Part shown: piece by piece, positions 23,294 through 31,717 of the stretch
How the letters are laid out: each line of letters starts with the position of its first letter
Position numbering within the stretch: the first letter of the stretch is position 1
NCBI GenBank assembly: GCA_947631845.1
Contig: CANRMY010000017.1
Coordinates: 1-42,254, forward strand
From: an uncultured Oscillospiraceae bacterium
GTDB taxonomy: Bacteria; Bacillota; Clostridia; Oscillospirales; Oscillospiraceae
DNA length: 42,254 bases
Direction: 5' to 3'
Position numbers and translations under genes: made by a program
The notes under the pieces: model-generated
Told to the model about the DNA's origin: nothing
Databases searched by the model: none
Seen by the model: the letters and a program-made list of their open reading frames with translations, nothing else

Positions 23294-25342
23294 TCAGCAC
23301 CACCGCGGCGGCGTCCATGCTTCCGGCATGGTATCCTTATCGTAGAAGCGGTACCGGTGCTTTCCCCCCTGCTTTGCGGCGTACAGCGCCGCGTCCGCCG
23401 CCCGGTAGAGCCTGTCGTACAGGGCCCCTTCGGCGGCGGAGAGCGCCACGCCCATAGAGACGGTGATGCTGCGCCCCTCTATCTCAAAGCAGAGGTTGTT
23501 GTAGATACGGTCGATGGTGCTCTCGATCCGGCCGTTGTAATCCAGGAACAGAAAAAACTCCTCCCCGCCCGCGCGGCAGCAGATATCGGAGCTTCGGACG
23601 CTGTGGCTCATGCGCCGGGCCAGCTCCCGGAGCACCTGGTCGCCGAACATGTGGCCCAGCTGGTCGTTGACACGCTTGAAATCGTCGATGTCGATCTCCG
23701 CCAGGGCGAAGCGGCCATGGGGCTCCTCTTTCATCCGCAGCTCGATCTGCTCCCTGGCGCTGCCCCGGTTCAAAAGTCCCGTCAGGGAATCCCGGGTCGC
23801 CTTTTGGGTGAGCTCCTCCATCTTCAAATGGGCGTCATGGATGTCCATGACGATCCCCAGGACCCCCTCACAGAGGGGCACGTCGTCGGTGGACCAGAGC
23901 GTCTGTGCCACGACCCGGTGCCAGCGGGAGGCGCCGTTGTAGTGCAGGACGCACTCCACCCGGACCCGCGGATTTTCGGGGGTGGTGGATCTGAAATGCT
24001 CCTCCAGATCCTCCCAGCCCCCCTTCCCCAGCACACGGGTCAGGGCCTCATCCCGGGCGGGGTTCACGATGGTTTCATTCAGTCCCAGCTTTTTCGCGCC
24101 CCACTCCGAAAGGGTGATCATGGGAGGAAAAGCGGTATACTCGAACCGGATCGCCTCTGTCATGGCGGCGTAGAAGCTGTTGCGTACCCGCTCCTTGTCC
24201 AAAAGCCGGAGGGTCCTCTCGGAGGCGCTTCCGCCCACCCTTTTCACCGTCTCCGTGGTGACGCTCCGGAGCTTTCTGCTCCTGGCATCGGCGATGGAGC
24301 CGGATCGGAGGGCCGCGCGGATCTGGGCGGAGTGCTCCCGGAGGCACTCCAGAAGAAGCGGGTTGAAGGATCCGCATTCGCCGCCCACGATCATCTCCAC
24401 GGTCTTTTCATGGGTAAGCGCCGGCTTGTAGACCCGCGTGCTGGTCAGCGCGTCGTAGACGTCCGCCAAAGCGACGATCTGGGCGGAGATTGGGATGTCG
24501 TCGCCCCGCAGGCCGTCCGGGTAGCCGCGCCCGTCCCAGCGCTCGTGGTGCCAGCGGCAGATCTCACAGGCCACCCGCACCAGCTTTTCATCCTTGTACC
24601 CCGGCAGGCCGCTGAGCATCTCGGCCCCGATGGCGGAGTGCTTTTTCATTTCCGCGAATTCCTCCGGCGTCAGCCGTCCGGGCTTATTCAGGATATTCTC
24701 ACTGATGGCGATCTTCCCGATGTCGTGGAGGGCCGAGGCGGTGCTGATGATGGAGATGTCGTCGGAGGTGAGGTTGTATTTGTCCGACTTCTCCAGGACA
24801 TAGCCCAGCAGCAGATCCGTGAGCTTCCGCACGTGGATGATGTGCGGGCCGCTCTCACCGTTGCGGAACTCCACGATATGGCTGAGGATATCGATCACCA
24901 GGTCGTTGTTCTTTTCCTTCTCGTAGATCTGTTCCTCCACCATGCCGAGGAGCTGTTTCCGCTTGGCGTACAGCAGCAGGGTGTTGATGACCCGGCGCCG
25001 GACCACCAGGGTATCAAAGGGCCGGGCGATAAAATCCGCCGCGCCCAGCGCGTAGGCCCGCTCCACCTGGGGGGAGGCGTTTTCGGCGGAGATGATGATC
25101 ACGGGGAGATCTTCGATCCAACGGTTTTTCTTCATGGCCTCCAGCACACCGAAGCCGTCCAGATGGGGCATGACGATATCCAGAAGCACCAGCGACAGCT
25201 GTGCGTGCGTTTTCTTCATCATGGTAATGGCCTGCAGGCCGTCCTCCGCCTCTACGACGTCGTACCCGTCGCACAGCATATCCGCCAGAAGTGAACGGTT
25301 CATCTCCGAATCGTCTACGATCAGTATTTTTTCCTTCTTCAT
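23294..25342 (-). CDS. Response regulator with HD-GYP, PAS and GGDEF domains (c-di-GMP turnover)
   Basis: 682 residues from the ATG at 25342, after which the receiver begins at once; a start at 25426 would add 28 unstructured residues. Receiver at 1-125 with phosphoacceptor Asp55, although the usual Lys near 107 is Arg. HD-GYP phosphodiesterase at about 140-330: HD at 206-207 (HDIGK) and HHERWDGRGYPDGL at 265-278. PAS-like region at about 395-505. GGDEF cyclase at about 515-672, active-site GGEEF at 592-596 with an intact inhibitory RxxD site (Arg583, Asp586) five residues before it. Both making and breaking c-di-GMP look chemically possible. It follows the pilus genes in the same direction, 137 bases on. 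Its output may be switched by phosphorylation and PAS ligand. Confidence 0.92.
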   Translation of the reverse strand: MKKEKILIVDDSEMNRSLLADMLCDGYDVVEAEDGLQAITMMKKTHAQLSLVLLDIVMPHLDGFGVLEAMKKNRWIEDLPVIIISAENASPQVERAYALGAADFIARPFDTLVVRRRVINTLLLYAKRKQLLGMVEEQIYEKEKNNDLVIDILSHIVEFRNGESGPHIIHVRKLTDLLLGYVLEKSDKYNLTSDDISIISTASALHDIGKIAISENILNKPGRLTPEEFAEMKKHSAIGAEMLSGLPGYKDEKLVRVACEICRWHHERWDGRGYPDGLRGDDIPISAQIVALADVYDALTSTRVYKPALTHEKTVEMIVGGECGSFNPLLLECLREHSAQIRAALRSGSIADARSRKLRSVTTETVKRVGGSASERTLRLLDKERVRNSFYAAMTEAIRFEYTAFPPMITLSEWGAKKLGLNETIVNPARDEALTRVLGKGGWEDLEEHFRSTTPENPRVRVECVLHYNGASRWHRVVAQTLWSTDDVPLCEGVLGIVMDIHDAHLKMEELTQKATRDSLTGLLNRGSAREQIELRMKEEPHGRFALAEIDIDDFKRVNDQLGHMFGDQVLRELARRMSHSVRSSDICCRAGGEEFFLFLDYNGRIESTIDRIYNNLCFEIEGRSITVSMGVALSAAEGALYDRLYRAADAALYAAKQGGKHRYRFYDKDTMPEAWTPPRWC

Positions 25343-25435
25343 GATGGCAGGGGTTCCTTTCTCCCGACTTCCCGGCTTGGAATTTATTTGAGCTCCTCCG
25401 TCCCGTATTTTCGCCTTGCCCCCCATCCCCCGCTG

Positions 25436-25465
25436 TATCCCGGAGGCAAAAACGCCCCCGGGATA
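25436..25465. other. Hairpin between the last minor pilin and the c-di-GMP gene
   Basis: 12-bp arms (one mismatch) around a 6-base AAAAAC/GTTTTT loop, starting 14 bases after the pilin stop. No T tract follows on either strand, so transcription may continue into the c-di-GMP gene, with the hairpin adjusting mRNA levels. Confidence 0.5.
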
Positions 25466-25479
25466 TCCGGTATTCCATA

Positions 25480-26028
25480 TTATTCAAACATCGGCGAGGC
25501 GGAGACTTCGCCCGACCACAGTTCGTCGGAGTAGTCGCTGAACACCGTGAAGGAGAATGTGACAACGGTTTTTTCGTCCCCTGCTCCTGAAACCTCAAAT
25601 TTCAGCTCCTTCAGCTTCAAAACGCCCCTGGCGCCGTAGATGTCGCTGTAGGCGTCCCGGGACAGGACCTGTTTTGTGACCGTCGTTGTACCTCCGGAAC
25701 TATTCTCATATGTATACTCCGCCGCCAGCTTGCCGTCCTCCAGCTTGATTTCGGCGTTCTCGCCGGAGAACGCGCTTTTTTCCAAAGCAAGTGTACCGCC
25801 AGCGGTGTTATCCTTATCGACTTTCCCCAGCCTTATCTCGTTGGAGACGGCCTCGATGACGGTGGAGGCCAGGATCTCGGCGTTGGCCGCCTCGGTCATG
25901 CGGTTGTAATGGGACATCACGGCGCTGGCGGCGGCCACGCCGCCGGCGGTCACCATGGACATGATGAGCAGGGCCGCCAGCATTTCCAGGATCGTCATGC
26001 CCCGTCGGGCTTTGAGCTTCCTTCTCAT
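25480..26028 (-). CDS. Minor type IV pilin, PilW-like
   Basis: 182 residues. A short basic leader ends RRG, cut before Met-Thr-Ile-Leu-Glu, so the mature protein has Glu5 and a hydrophobic helix (LLIMSMVTAGGVAAASAV). The C-terminal part is beta-rich with a likely pilin globular fold (KLKELKFEVSG...VTFSFTVFSDYSDE). PilW/GspJ-type minor pilins prime pilus assembly at the tip. Its ATG overlaps the preceding PilV-like gene by 4 bases. It is the last pilin of the operon; a hairpin and then the c-di-GMP gene follow. Confidence 0.85.
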   Translation of the reverse strand: MRRKLKARRGMTILEMLAALLIMSMVTAGGVAAASAVMSHYNRMTEAANAEILASTVIEAVSNEIRLGKVDKDNTAGGTLALEKSAFSGENAEIKLEDGKLAAEYTYENSSGGTTTVTKQVLSRDAYSDIYGARGVLKLKELKFEVSGAGDEKTVVTFSFTVFSDYSDELWSGEVSASPMFE

Positions 26029-26339
26029 GGCGTCTCCTTATACAGGGCAAGGCTGTTGTCCTCGGATCTATAGATTTCGACACTCGTCGAATCAACAACG
26101 GTGTCAGCGTCGTCGGTAATAACGACCGTATACGTGCCGCCGGCCTTTGTAGAATCCGTCAACGCCTCCACCCGGCTCAGCGCCTCATAAAACTCATCAT
26201 CCTTCCGCCGCGCGGTCAGGTTGATGCCGGCGGAGGCCGTGGACATGGTCGCCAGGAGCAGCGCAGCCAGGGTGATAATGAGCAGCGCGATCAGGACCTC
26301 GGCCAGCGTCTCGCCCCGGCGGGATCTGAATTTTCTCAT
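26025..26339 (-). CDS. Minor type IV pilin, PilV-like
   Basis: 104 residues: basic leader RSRRG, then Glu-Thr-Leu-Ala-Glu (Glu5 kept; first mature residue Glu instead of the usual Phe or Met), and a hydrophobic helix VLIALLIITLAALLLATM. The small C-terminal domain ends with a beta pattern TYTVVITDDADTVVDSTSVEIY. The family (PilV/GspI) forms the minor-pilin core with PilW, PilX and relatives. It overlaps the following PilW-like gene by 4 bases. Short but complete. Confidence 0.83.
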   Translation of the reverse strand: MRKFRSRRGETLAEVLIALLIITLAALLLATMSTASAGINLTARRKDDEFYEALSRVEALTDSTKAGGTYTVVITDDADTVVDSTSVEIYRSEDNSLALYKETP

Positions 26340-26357
26340 GAACAGTCTCCTTTCGGC

Positions 26358-26501
26358 TCAGGCGGGAGCCTTCTCAAAGGTGATCTGACGGTCCGCCCCG
26401 GACCAGGCGAGGGTCAGCGTCACCGTCGTGGTGGTCTCGCGCGTACCCGTTTCGGCGGTTCCGGAAGTCACTACTTCCGGTTCCTCCATCTTCGTTTCGA
26501 C
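26358..26501 (-). other. In-frame continuation of the PilX-like gene beyond an amber stop
   Basis: After the TAG at 26502-26504 the same frame stays open for 47 sense codons to TGA at 26358, with GC-rich third positions as in neighbouring genes. The end reads TVTLTLAWSGADRQITFEKAPA, a beta-strand pattern like a pilin C-terminus. This looks like the original end of the preceding gene. Readthrough, nonsense mutation or sequencing error are all possible. Confidence 0.6.
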
Positions 26502-27116
26502 CTAACCGGGCCACTCCACCTTCAACGGGTACGCGCTGCCGTCCTTGGTGGACAGGTACGCGATCAGGTTAAATGGCCCGTCAGCAGTCCCGTTTCTCAT
26601 GTTAACGTTGACCTCGTAAACGGAATCGGCCCACTCGGCATCCGCTAACCCCGATCTGTCCAGGTCGATGGTATAATTCTTATCGACATCTGTGGGAACG
26701 ACCCCAAACGAAGTCGGGTCTATATTGTCCCGCCACCCGGCGGGCAGACAGTTTTGGAGCATCAAATTCTGAAAATAAGTAATACCCGTACTCGGGTCTA
26801 ATGTGATCTCGTATTTTGGATCTTCAAACTCCGTTACCCCTGCTGCGTTAACAGTCCACTTCACCGTCTCCTTACGCGTCACCTCAATTGTGACCTTGCC
26901 CTTATCGCTGTTCATCCACCCCTGCAGGACCTTCAGCGCGGAGGCGGCGGAGAAATACTGTCGCTGCTCGTCCTCCAGGTGGGTGTAGCGGCCCACGTTG
27001 GAGGAGGCGGCGGTCAGGGCCGCGGTACCGGCCAGCAGGCACAGCAGGAACACCAGCAGGGCGAAGACCATGGAGGCGCCCCGGCGGCTTTTCAGCTTCT
27101 CAGAGATGCGCTTCAT
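26502..27116 (-). CDS. Minor type IV pilin, PilX/GspK-like (possibly truncated)
   Basis: 204 residues. Leader KSRRG followed by Ala-Ser-Met-Val-Phe and a hydrophobic helix ALLVFLLCLLAGTAAL. It lacks Glu5, a hallmark of the GspK/PilX-like subunit thought to sit at the very tip. The globular domain is larger than that of neighbouring minor pilins. The ATG overlaps the stop of the large GLUG pilin by 4 bases. The gene ends at an amber codon but its frame continues as an apparent C-terminal strand (26358-26501), so the natural product may be about 47 residues longer. Confidence 0.8.
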   Translation of the reverse strand: MKRISEKLKSRRGASMVFALLVFLLCLLAGTAALTAASSNVGRYTHLEDEQRQYFSAASALKVLQGWMNSDKGKVTIEVTRKETVKWTVNAAGVTEFEDPKYEITLDPSTGITYFQNLMLQNCLPAGWRDNIDPTSFGVVPTDVDKNYTIDLDRSGLADAEWADSVYEVNVNMRNGTADGPFNLIAYLSTKDGSAYPLKVEWPG

Positions 27117-29380
27117 GCGTTATCCTCCTCCTGCTCCCGGTAGAGGGCATAGCCGAAGATCTCCCGCTCCAGCCAGTCGCCGTAGTGGAGCATGGGGGTG
27201 TCGGCGGTGGCAGACAGCATGGGATAGGGATAGGGCGTGGTGAGGTCCGCCGTGTCAGCCGTCTGCTTATACGGGAAGGCGGCATAGGCGGGGTTTTCAG
27301 GGTCGGGGCTGGGGCTGTACCAGGTACCGCCCAGAGTGAGAGTGCCAGTGCCGGACTTCATCCCGGAGAGCTGCTTGGGGGTCAGGCCATTGCCGCTGTC
27401 ATCGGCATACTTCACCCCTGCCTGACGGACGTAGTAGGCATCGGTGGACTCAGCCGCGCCGTAGACGGTGACGGAACCGTCCCTGCTGCCACTGGCAACA
27501 GCGGAGCCGAGGCGGGTGACGGAGTAGCTGTTGTTGATACTAAGAGATCTGTCCGCTTCGGCCACGAGGCCGCCAACAGCGCCGGAGGCGTTGGCGATAA
27601 CGCCGGCGGCATAGGAATTGCTGATCGTGCCAACTCCTTCTTCTTTGCCCGTGAGGCCGCCCGCACACCCGTTACTATCAATATAGCTTGCGGCGTATGA
27701 AAAGCTTATCACGGATGTGCCGGTAGACGCGCCGACAAGGCCTCCGGCGGCGGCGTCCGCTCCTTCAGCCTTGATCGCGGTGGAGGCAAAGCTGTTGGAG
27801 ATTTCACAACCGTCGGCGGCGCCCACAAGGCCGCCAACGGTTTCGCCGGTGATCAGGGGGGCGCCATCAGCATCAGCAGCCGTAAAACCGGTGTCATTAT
27901 CATCCATCAGGTAGACCCGGCAGTTGAGAATGTTGAAATTTACAAGCCTCGCCGCAAGAGCGCCGCCGGCGCCTGTTGTGTTGACAAGGACGATATTCTC
28001 AAGCTTAGAATATCTACCGGCAGGGGCGGTCAGGGTGTCGAACATGCCGCCGGAGGCGCCCGCTTTCGCGGTCAGGTTCTTAATGGGCAGACTGTTCCCG
28101 TTGTAACCTTCCAGGTACTCGTTGTTAATGGGGGTGAAGTTTATAGCGGGGTATGTAGTCTTCCAGGAATATACAGATTCCTCCCCTGACGCGGGAGCCC
28201 TATTAAAGTCGATCTCCTGAAGCTGAACGGCTTTTGTGATATTATCTTTTACGCCGGAGGCGGCCTCGTTCAGATTCTGGAGATGCCGTCCGTAGGCGAT
28301 GCGGGCGGTTTTTGTAGTATCCTCGATGGACGCGAAGAGGCTGTTGGTGGTGGCGGTGGCGGTCTGGGAGAGGTACTGCAAGCCCGGATCGGTGCAGTAG
28401 GCCGTTACGGTGATGGTGATGTCCTCACCGGGGATAAGTGTATTATCATCGTTCCAAGCACTGAACGCTTTGCCGTATTCCCAGCCGGCGCCGCCTGTAT
28501 GCATCGCGGCATCTTTTCCGGTATATGATTTGAACGTGTCCAGCACGAGATCGCCCGTCCGGTCAAGACCAAGTTTAACCCATTTGCTCGCGTCGTTACT
28601 TTTCGCGAAAAGAACTTTTGTCTCCTTGCTGGATTGACCGGTTATGGAAATCGCAAGTCCGATTTTACCGTCAATTTCAGTCTTGTCAGATTCCGGCATC
28701 TTGATCCGCAGCACCAGCTCTTCGCCGTTGAGGACGGTAAGCTGGGGGATGGGCATCTGGCCCACCTTGGCGTAGTCGGTGCCGGAGCCGCCGCAGCAGC
28801 CCAGGCGATAGTTCAGCTTCAGGCGGTCGTCGAACGCGCGGGGCTCGTGGGTAAAATCACCCTCGTCTTTAAACTCCTTCTCGTCGGAATACCAGACGGC
28901 GTAGACCGCGCCGGTCTTGCGGTTGTACTCCACGATATAGCGCCCGTTCTCCAGCTCCCTGTCGATGGAGCCGCCGGGGAGGATGCGCTTGAGGGCGTCC
29001 TGATGGGCGGGTGCTATGGAATCCAGGAAGCGGAGATCTTTGGGGTCGCCGTGGCTCGGATCGGGCGCTTCCGCTCCGGAGGCGTCCGTTATTTTCGGAA
29101 AATCGGAGGGGGCAGGAACTTCACCGGATATATGATTCCCATCCGCATCCTTCGCGAAGTCCTCCAGCTCCCCGTTGCCGGCCATGGCGGTCAAGCTGTT
29201 TTGGGCGGCCAGAAAGATGGACTGAGCGGAACCGTCCATTTTTTTCAGATCAACGCGCTTGACGGCGCCGGCGACGGCGGGCACGCCGACCGCAAGGACA
29301 AGGGCGACGATCGCCACGACCACAACAACTTCAACCAGCGTGAAGCCCTTGCGGGATCTTCTGTTCCCCTTCAGGCCCAT
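27113..29380 (-). CDS. Large prepilin with GLUG repeats, candidate pilus tip adhesin
   Basis: 755 residues from the ATG at 29380, which has GGGAGG 9 bases upstream; a TTG three codons earlier is too close to that site. The leader RSRKG is followed by Phe-Thr-Leu-Val-Glu (processing after Gly12, Glu17 equals mature Glu5) and a pilin helix (VVVVVAIVALVLAVGVPAVAG). The next 320 residues are unrecognised but contain a pilin-like N-terminal segment. From about 362 the sequence has four GLUG-type repeats (GGLVG...ISNSYA-like at about 514-533, 544-565, 572-593 and 601-621), a repeat seen in secreted adhesin/protease proteins that builds a beta-helix. Size, repeats and location among minor pilins suggest a surface adhesin carried by the pilus. 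Confidence 0.85.
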   Translation of the reverse strand: MGLKGNRRSRKGFTLVEVVVVVAIVALVLAVGVPAVAGAVKRVDLKKMDGSAQSIFLAAQNSLTAMAGNGELEDFAKDADGNHISGEVPAPSDFPKITDASGAEAPDPSHGDPKDLRFLDSIAPAHQDALKRILPGGSIDRELENGRYIVEYNRKTGAVYAVWYSDEKEFKDEGDFTHEPRAFDDRLKLNYRLGCCGGSGTDYAKVGQMPIPQLTVLNGEELVLRIKMPESDKTEIDGKIGLAISITGQSSKETKVLFAKSNDASKWVKLGLDRTGDLVLDTFKSYTGKDAAMHTGGAGWEYGKAFSAWNDDNTLIPGEDITITVTAYCTDPGLQYLSQTATATTNSLFASIEDTTKTARIAYGRHLQNLNEAASGVKDNITKAVQLQEIDFNRAPASGEESVYSWKTTYPAINFTPINNEYLEGYNGNSLPIKNLTAKAGASGGMFDTLTAPAGRYSKLENIVLVNTTGAGGALAARLVNFNILNCRVYLMDDNDTGFTAADADGAPLITGETVGGLVGAADGCEISNSFASTAIKAEGADAAAGGLVGASTGTSVISFSYAASYIDSNGCAGGLTGKEEGVGTISNSYAAGVIANASGAVGGLVAEADRSLSINNSYSVTRLGSAVASGSRDGSVTVYGAAESTDAYYVRQAGVKYADDSGNGLTPKQLSGMKSGTGTLTLGGTWYSPSPDPENPAYAAFPYKQTADTADLTTPYPYPMLSATADTPMLHYGDWLEREIFGYALYREQEEDNA

Positions 29381-29418
29381 ACTTTCCAACCTCCCATCAA
29401 AAGGACAAAACCCGACGG

Positions 29419-29997
29419 TCAGTTTTCCGCGGTCCCGTCGGCGCGGACATATTCATAAAACGTCACGACCCCGCTGACTCTCAGGCGGCCTCCGTAAAGG
29501 CTCTCCTCCAGGGGGGTCATGGTGAAGCTGTTCAGCAGGCAGCGCCAGCCGGTGCCGGTCACGTCCCGCAAAAGGCGGCGGGCGTCCTGATAGCTCTCCG
29601 CGGTACAGGTGAAGCTGATGGAGCGGGCGGCCACGTTATCGCGGACGCTGGCCTGGCCGAAGCTGAAATCCGGGCCGGTGCCGGCAAAGATCACGTCCAG
29701 CTTGCGCATGAGCGTCTCGATGTTGCTGTAGGCGGGCATGACGCTGATCTGGTCCTGGGGCCGAGCGAGGATCCGGTCAAGCTCCGTCTTCATGTTGGAA
29801 TACTCCGCGGCCTTGACCGCGGCCTCGGACAGCCGCTTATCCACTTTCTCGGACTCGTGCTCGATCTGCTCCATGCGGTTGACGATGGGATAATGGACCA
29901 CCAGGAAATAGAGGGCCACGAGCACCGCCAGCAGCAGCGCCAGGAGGATCAGCTTTTCCCGGCGGGTAAACGAACGGTTCAGGAAATCAGACATCAC
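29419..29997 (-). CDS. pilO: Type IV pilus assembly protein PilO-like
   Basis: 192 residues. A short cytoplasmic N-terminus, one membrane helix (about 15-35, LILLALLLAVLVALYFLVV), a coiled coil (about 40-80) and a ferredoxin-like C-terminal domain fit PilO of the inner-membrane alignment complex PilMNO. It overlaps the PilN-like gene by 4 bases. Sequence conservation is low in this family, so the call leans on topology and gene order. Confidence 0.8.
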   Translation of the reverse strand: MMSDFLNRSFTRREKLILLALLLAVLVALYFLVVHYPIVNRMEQIEHESEKVDKRLSEAAVKAAEYSNMKTELDRILARPQDQISVMPAYSNIETLMRKLDVIFAGTGPDFSFGQASVRDNVAARSISFTCTAESYQDARRLLRDVTGTGWRCLLNSFTMTPLEESLYGGRLRVSGVVTFYEYVRADGTAEN

Positions 29998-30620
29998 CGC
30001 TCGCCTCCTTCGTCAATTTCGGCATTTTTAAATACGATGGTCACGGTGGCGTAGGGGCGCAAGTTGGCGGCCTCGCCGCCGGCGGCGGATCTGTCGTCGT
30101 TATAGCCGGCGGTGGAGACGGTGACCCGGTCCACCAGGGGGTTGGCCTCCAGCCGGGCGATCATGGTGGACACCTCATTCAGCGTCAGGCCCGTGAGGGT
30201 GGTGGAGAAGACGTTGCCGGTGACGGAGACGGACTGGGTCTCGCTGTAGGGGATGATGTCGGACTCCAGAAGGTCCAGGATCTCCTGCCGGTCGGCGATG
30301 GTGTTGTCAAAGCCCTCGCAGGTGTACCGGTTATACTGCTCCTTCACCTGGTCATAGTCGGCGTAGGAGGCCTGGAGGGCCCGGAGGGTGGCCTGGCGGT
30401 TGGCCAGCTCGTGCTCGGCGGCTCTCAGGCGCGCGCAGCGGTCGGCCACGGCGAATTTGCCGATCACCAGCGCCAGAACCGCGATGATGAGGACGGCGGG
30501 GATCACGCGGCTGAGACGCAGCGCGCTCTTCTCCTTCATCACCAGGTTCAGCGTGGTTTTGGACGGCACGGTCTGTTTGCCGCGCCTGGCGCGGGGCTTG
30601 CTTTCGGTTTTGACGCTCAT
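29994..30620 (-). CDS. pilN: Type IV pilus assembly protein PilN-like
   Basis: 208 residues from ATG at 30620 (AAAGGAG upstream). The basic N-terminal region contains TLNLVM, comparable to the PilN motif that binds PilM, then one membrane helix (about 38-58), a coiled coil (about 62-92) and a periplasmic-type domain. In Gram-positives it would face the cell wall. The frame is open further upstream, but that part overlaps PilM in another frame and is not coding. Confidence 0.8.
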   Translation of the reverse strand: MSVKTESKPRARRGKQTVPSKTTLNLVMKEKSALRLSRVIPAVLIIAVLALVIGKFAVADRCARLRAAEHELANRQATLRALQASYADYDQVKEQYNRYTCEGFDNTIADRQEILDLLESDIIPYSETQSVSVTGNVFSTTLTGLTLNEVSTMIARLEANPLVDRVTVSTAGYNDDRSAAGGEAANLRPYATVTIVFKNAEIDEGGER

Positions 30621-30634
30621 GCTGCCGTCTCCTT

Positions 30635-31660
30635 TCACTGTAAGGCCGCGCCCACGGCGGAGGCCGCCAGAGACGCGTCTGTCTCCAGGTTGCCGGGCAG
30701 GTCGGGCCAAAATTCCGTCATGCTCACAAGGGGCAGATTCAGCGTGGCGCGGAGGGCCTCGATCAGCTCCTGATTCCGGATGCCGCCGCCGCAGCAGTGG
30801 ATGTGCAGCGGCTCCTGGCCGCCGGAGCTGAAGCGCTGGAAGTTCACGGCCTTCAGCACCTCCACCGCGATGGCGTTGTACACGTCCCGGCACCGGGGCA
30901 GGGCCAGACAGCCCTCGTGGCCGGTCTCCCGGTAGGTGACGGCGGTGTGGAGATCCACGTTGAATTCCTCGGCGATCACGTCGTCCAGGGCGGAGAGACC
31001 GTAATCCAGGGTGCGCAGGCCCTCGAACCGGTCGCCCTCGAACATGTAAAGGCGCACGGCGCTGTGGCCCAGATCCAGGATGCAGTGCCTGTGGCCGGTC
31101 TCACCACCGAAGCGGGCCAGATTGATGAGGGCCAGCTCGTCCGGGACGGCGGTTTTCAGCCGGAAGCCGGCCCGGTGGAAGGCGGCGGCGTAGTCGGCCA
31201 TATCCCGCTTGGACACGGCGGCGGCCATCAGATCCAACCCCTCGGCCTCCCCTGCCTCCCCTTCCCCGCCGCCGTCCCGGAGGGCGAGGGCGGTGGAGCT
31301 GACCAGGGCGTAGTCGTAGAAGTAGTCCTCCCGGGCGCCGGTGATGTACTCGTGGAACTCATAGGGGAGGTTGAACCTGAGCTGCTTCTCCGTCATGAGA
31401 GCGGTGGTGAAGCGCCGGCAGCAGCACACATCGGGAGGCAGCACAAGCGCCGCGTCCCGGACGCGGACACGGTGCCGGCGGCGAAGCTGACGCATCAGGT
31501 CGCTGAGCGCCTCATAGGAGAGGATCCTCCCGTCCCGAACAAGGCCCTCGGGCAGGGCCTCGGAGATCACGGCCCTGATGGCGCCGTTCTCGACCACAGC
31601 CACATGGATATCGCGGCTGCCGATCTCAACGCCTGCGCGTTTTCCTCTTTTTGGATTCAT
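30635..31660 (-). CDS. pilM: Type IV pilus assembly protein PilM-like (actin-fold ATPase)
   Basis: 341 residues of the FtsA/PilM actin-like fold. The first phosphate loop GVEIGSRDIHVAVVENG is near 10-26, the second phosphate loop ILDLGHSAVRLYMFEG near 194-209, and the adenosine motif CCGGGIRNQELIEALR near 287-302. PilM is cytosolic and binds the N-terminus of PilN to organise the assembly platform. It is 57 bases downstream of pilD and 14 bases upstream of pilN, in the usual Gram-positive pil order. Confidence 0.87.
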   Translation of the reverse strand: MNPKRGKRAGVEIGSRDIHVAVVENGAIRAVISEALPEGLVRDGRILSYEALSDLMRQLRRRHRVRVRDAALVLPPDVCCCRRFTTALMTEKQLRFNLPYEFHEYITGAREDYFYDYALVSSTALALRDGGGEGEAGEAEGLDLMAAAVSKRDMADYAAAFHRAGFRLKTAVPDELALINLARFGGETGHRHCILDLGHSAVRLYMFEGDRFEGLRTLDYGLSALDDVIAEEFNVDLHTAVTYRETGHEGCLALPRCRDVYNAIAVEVLKAVNFQRFSSGGQEPLHIHCCGGGIRNQELIEALRATLNLPLVSMTEFWPDLPGNLETDASLAASAVGAALQ

Positions 31661-31717
31661 ACTTGTCTCCTTTCACAGCCAGTAACGCGCCGTCGGCGCA
31701 TTATTCTCAGGAAAAAT

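Noticed and set aside
23195-23340. Small frame over the end of the GGDEF gene encoding two FHNGT segments
   Set aside because: It overlaps the C-terminus of the c-di-GMP gene, has no convincing ribosome site and the similarity of the segments stems from a palindrome. It could be part of the broken SLH gene but is not supported alone.
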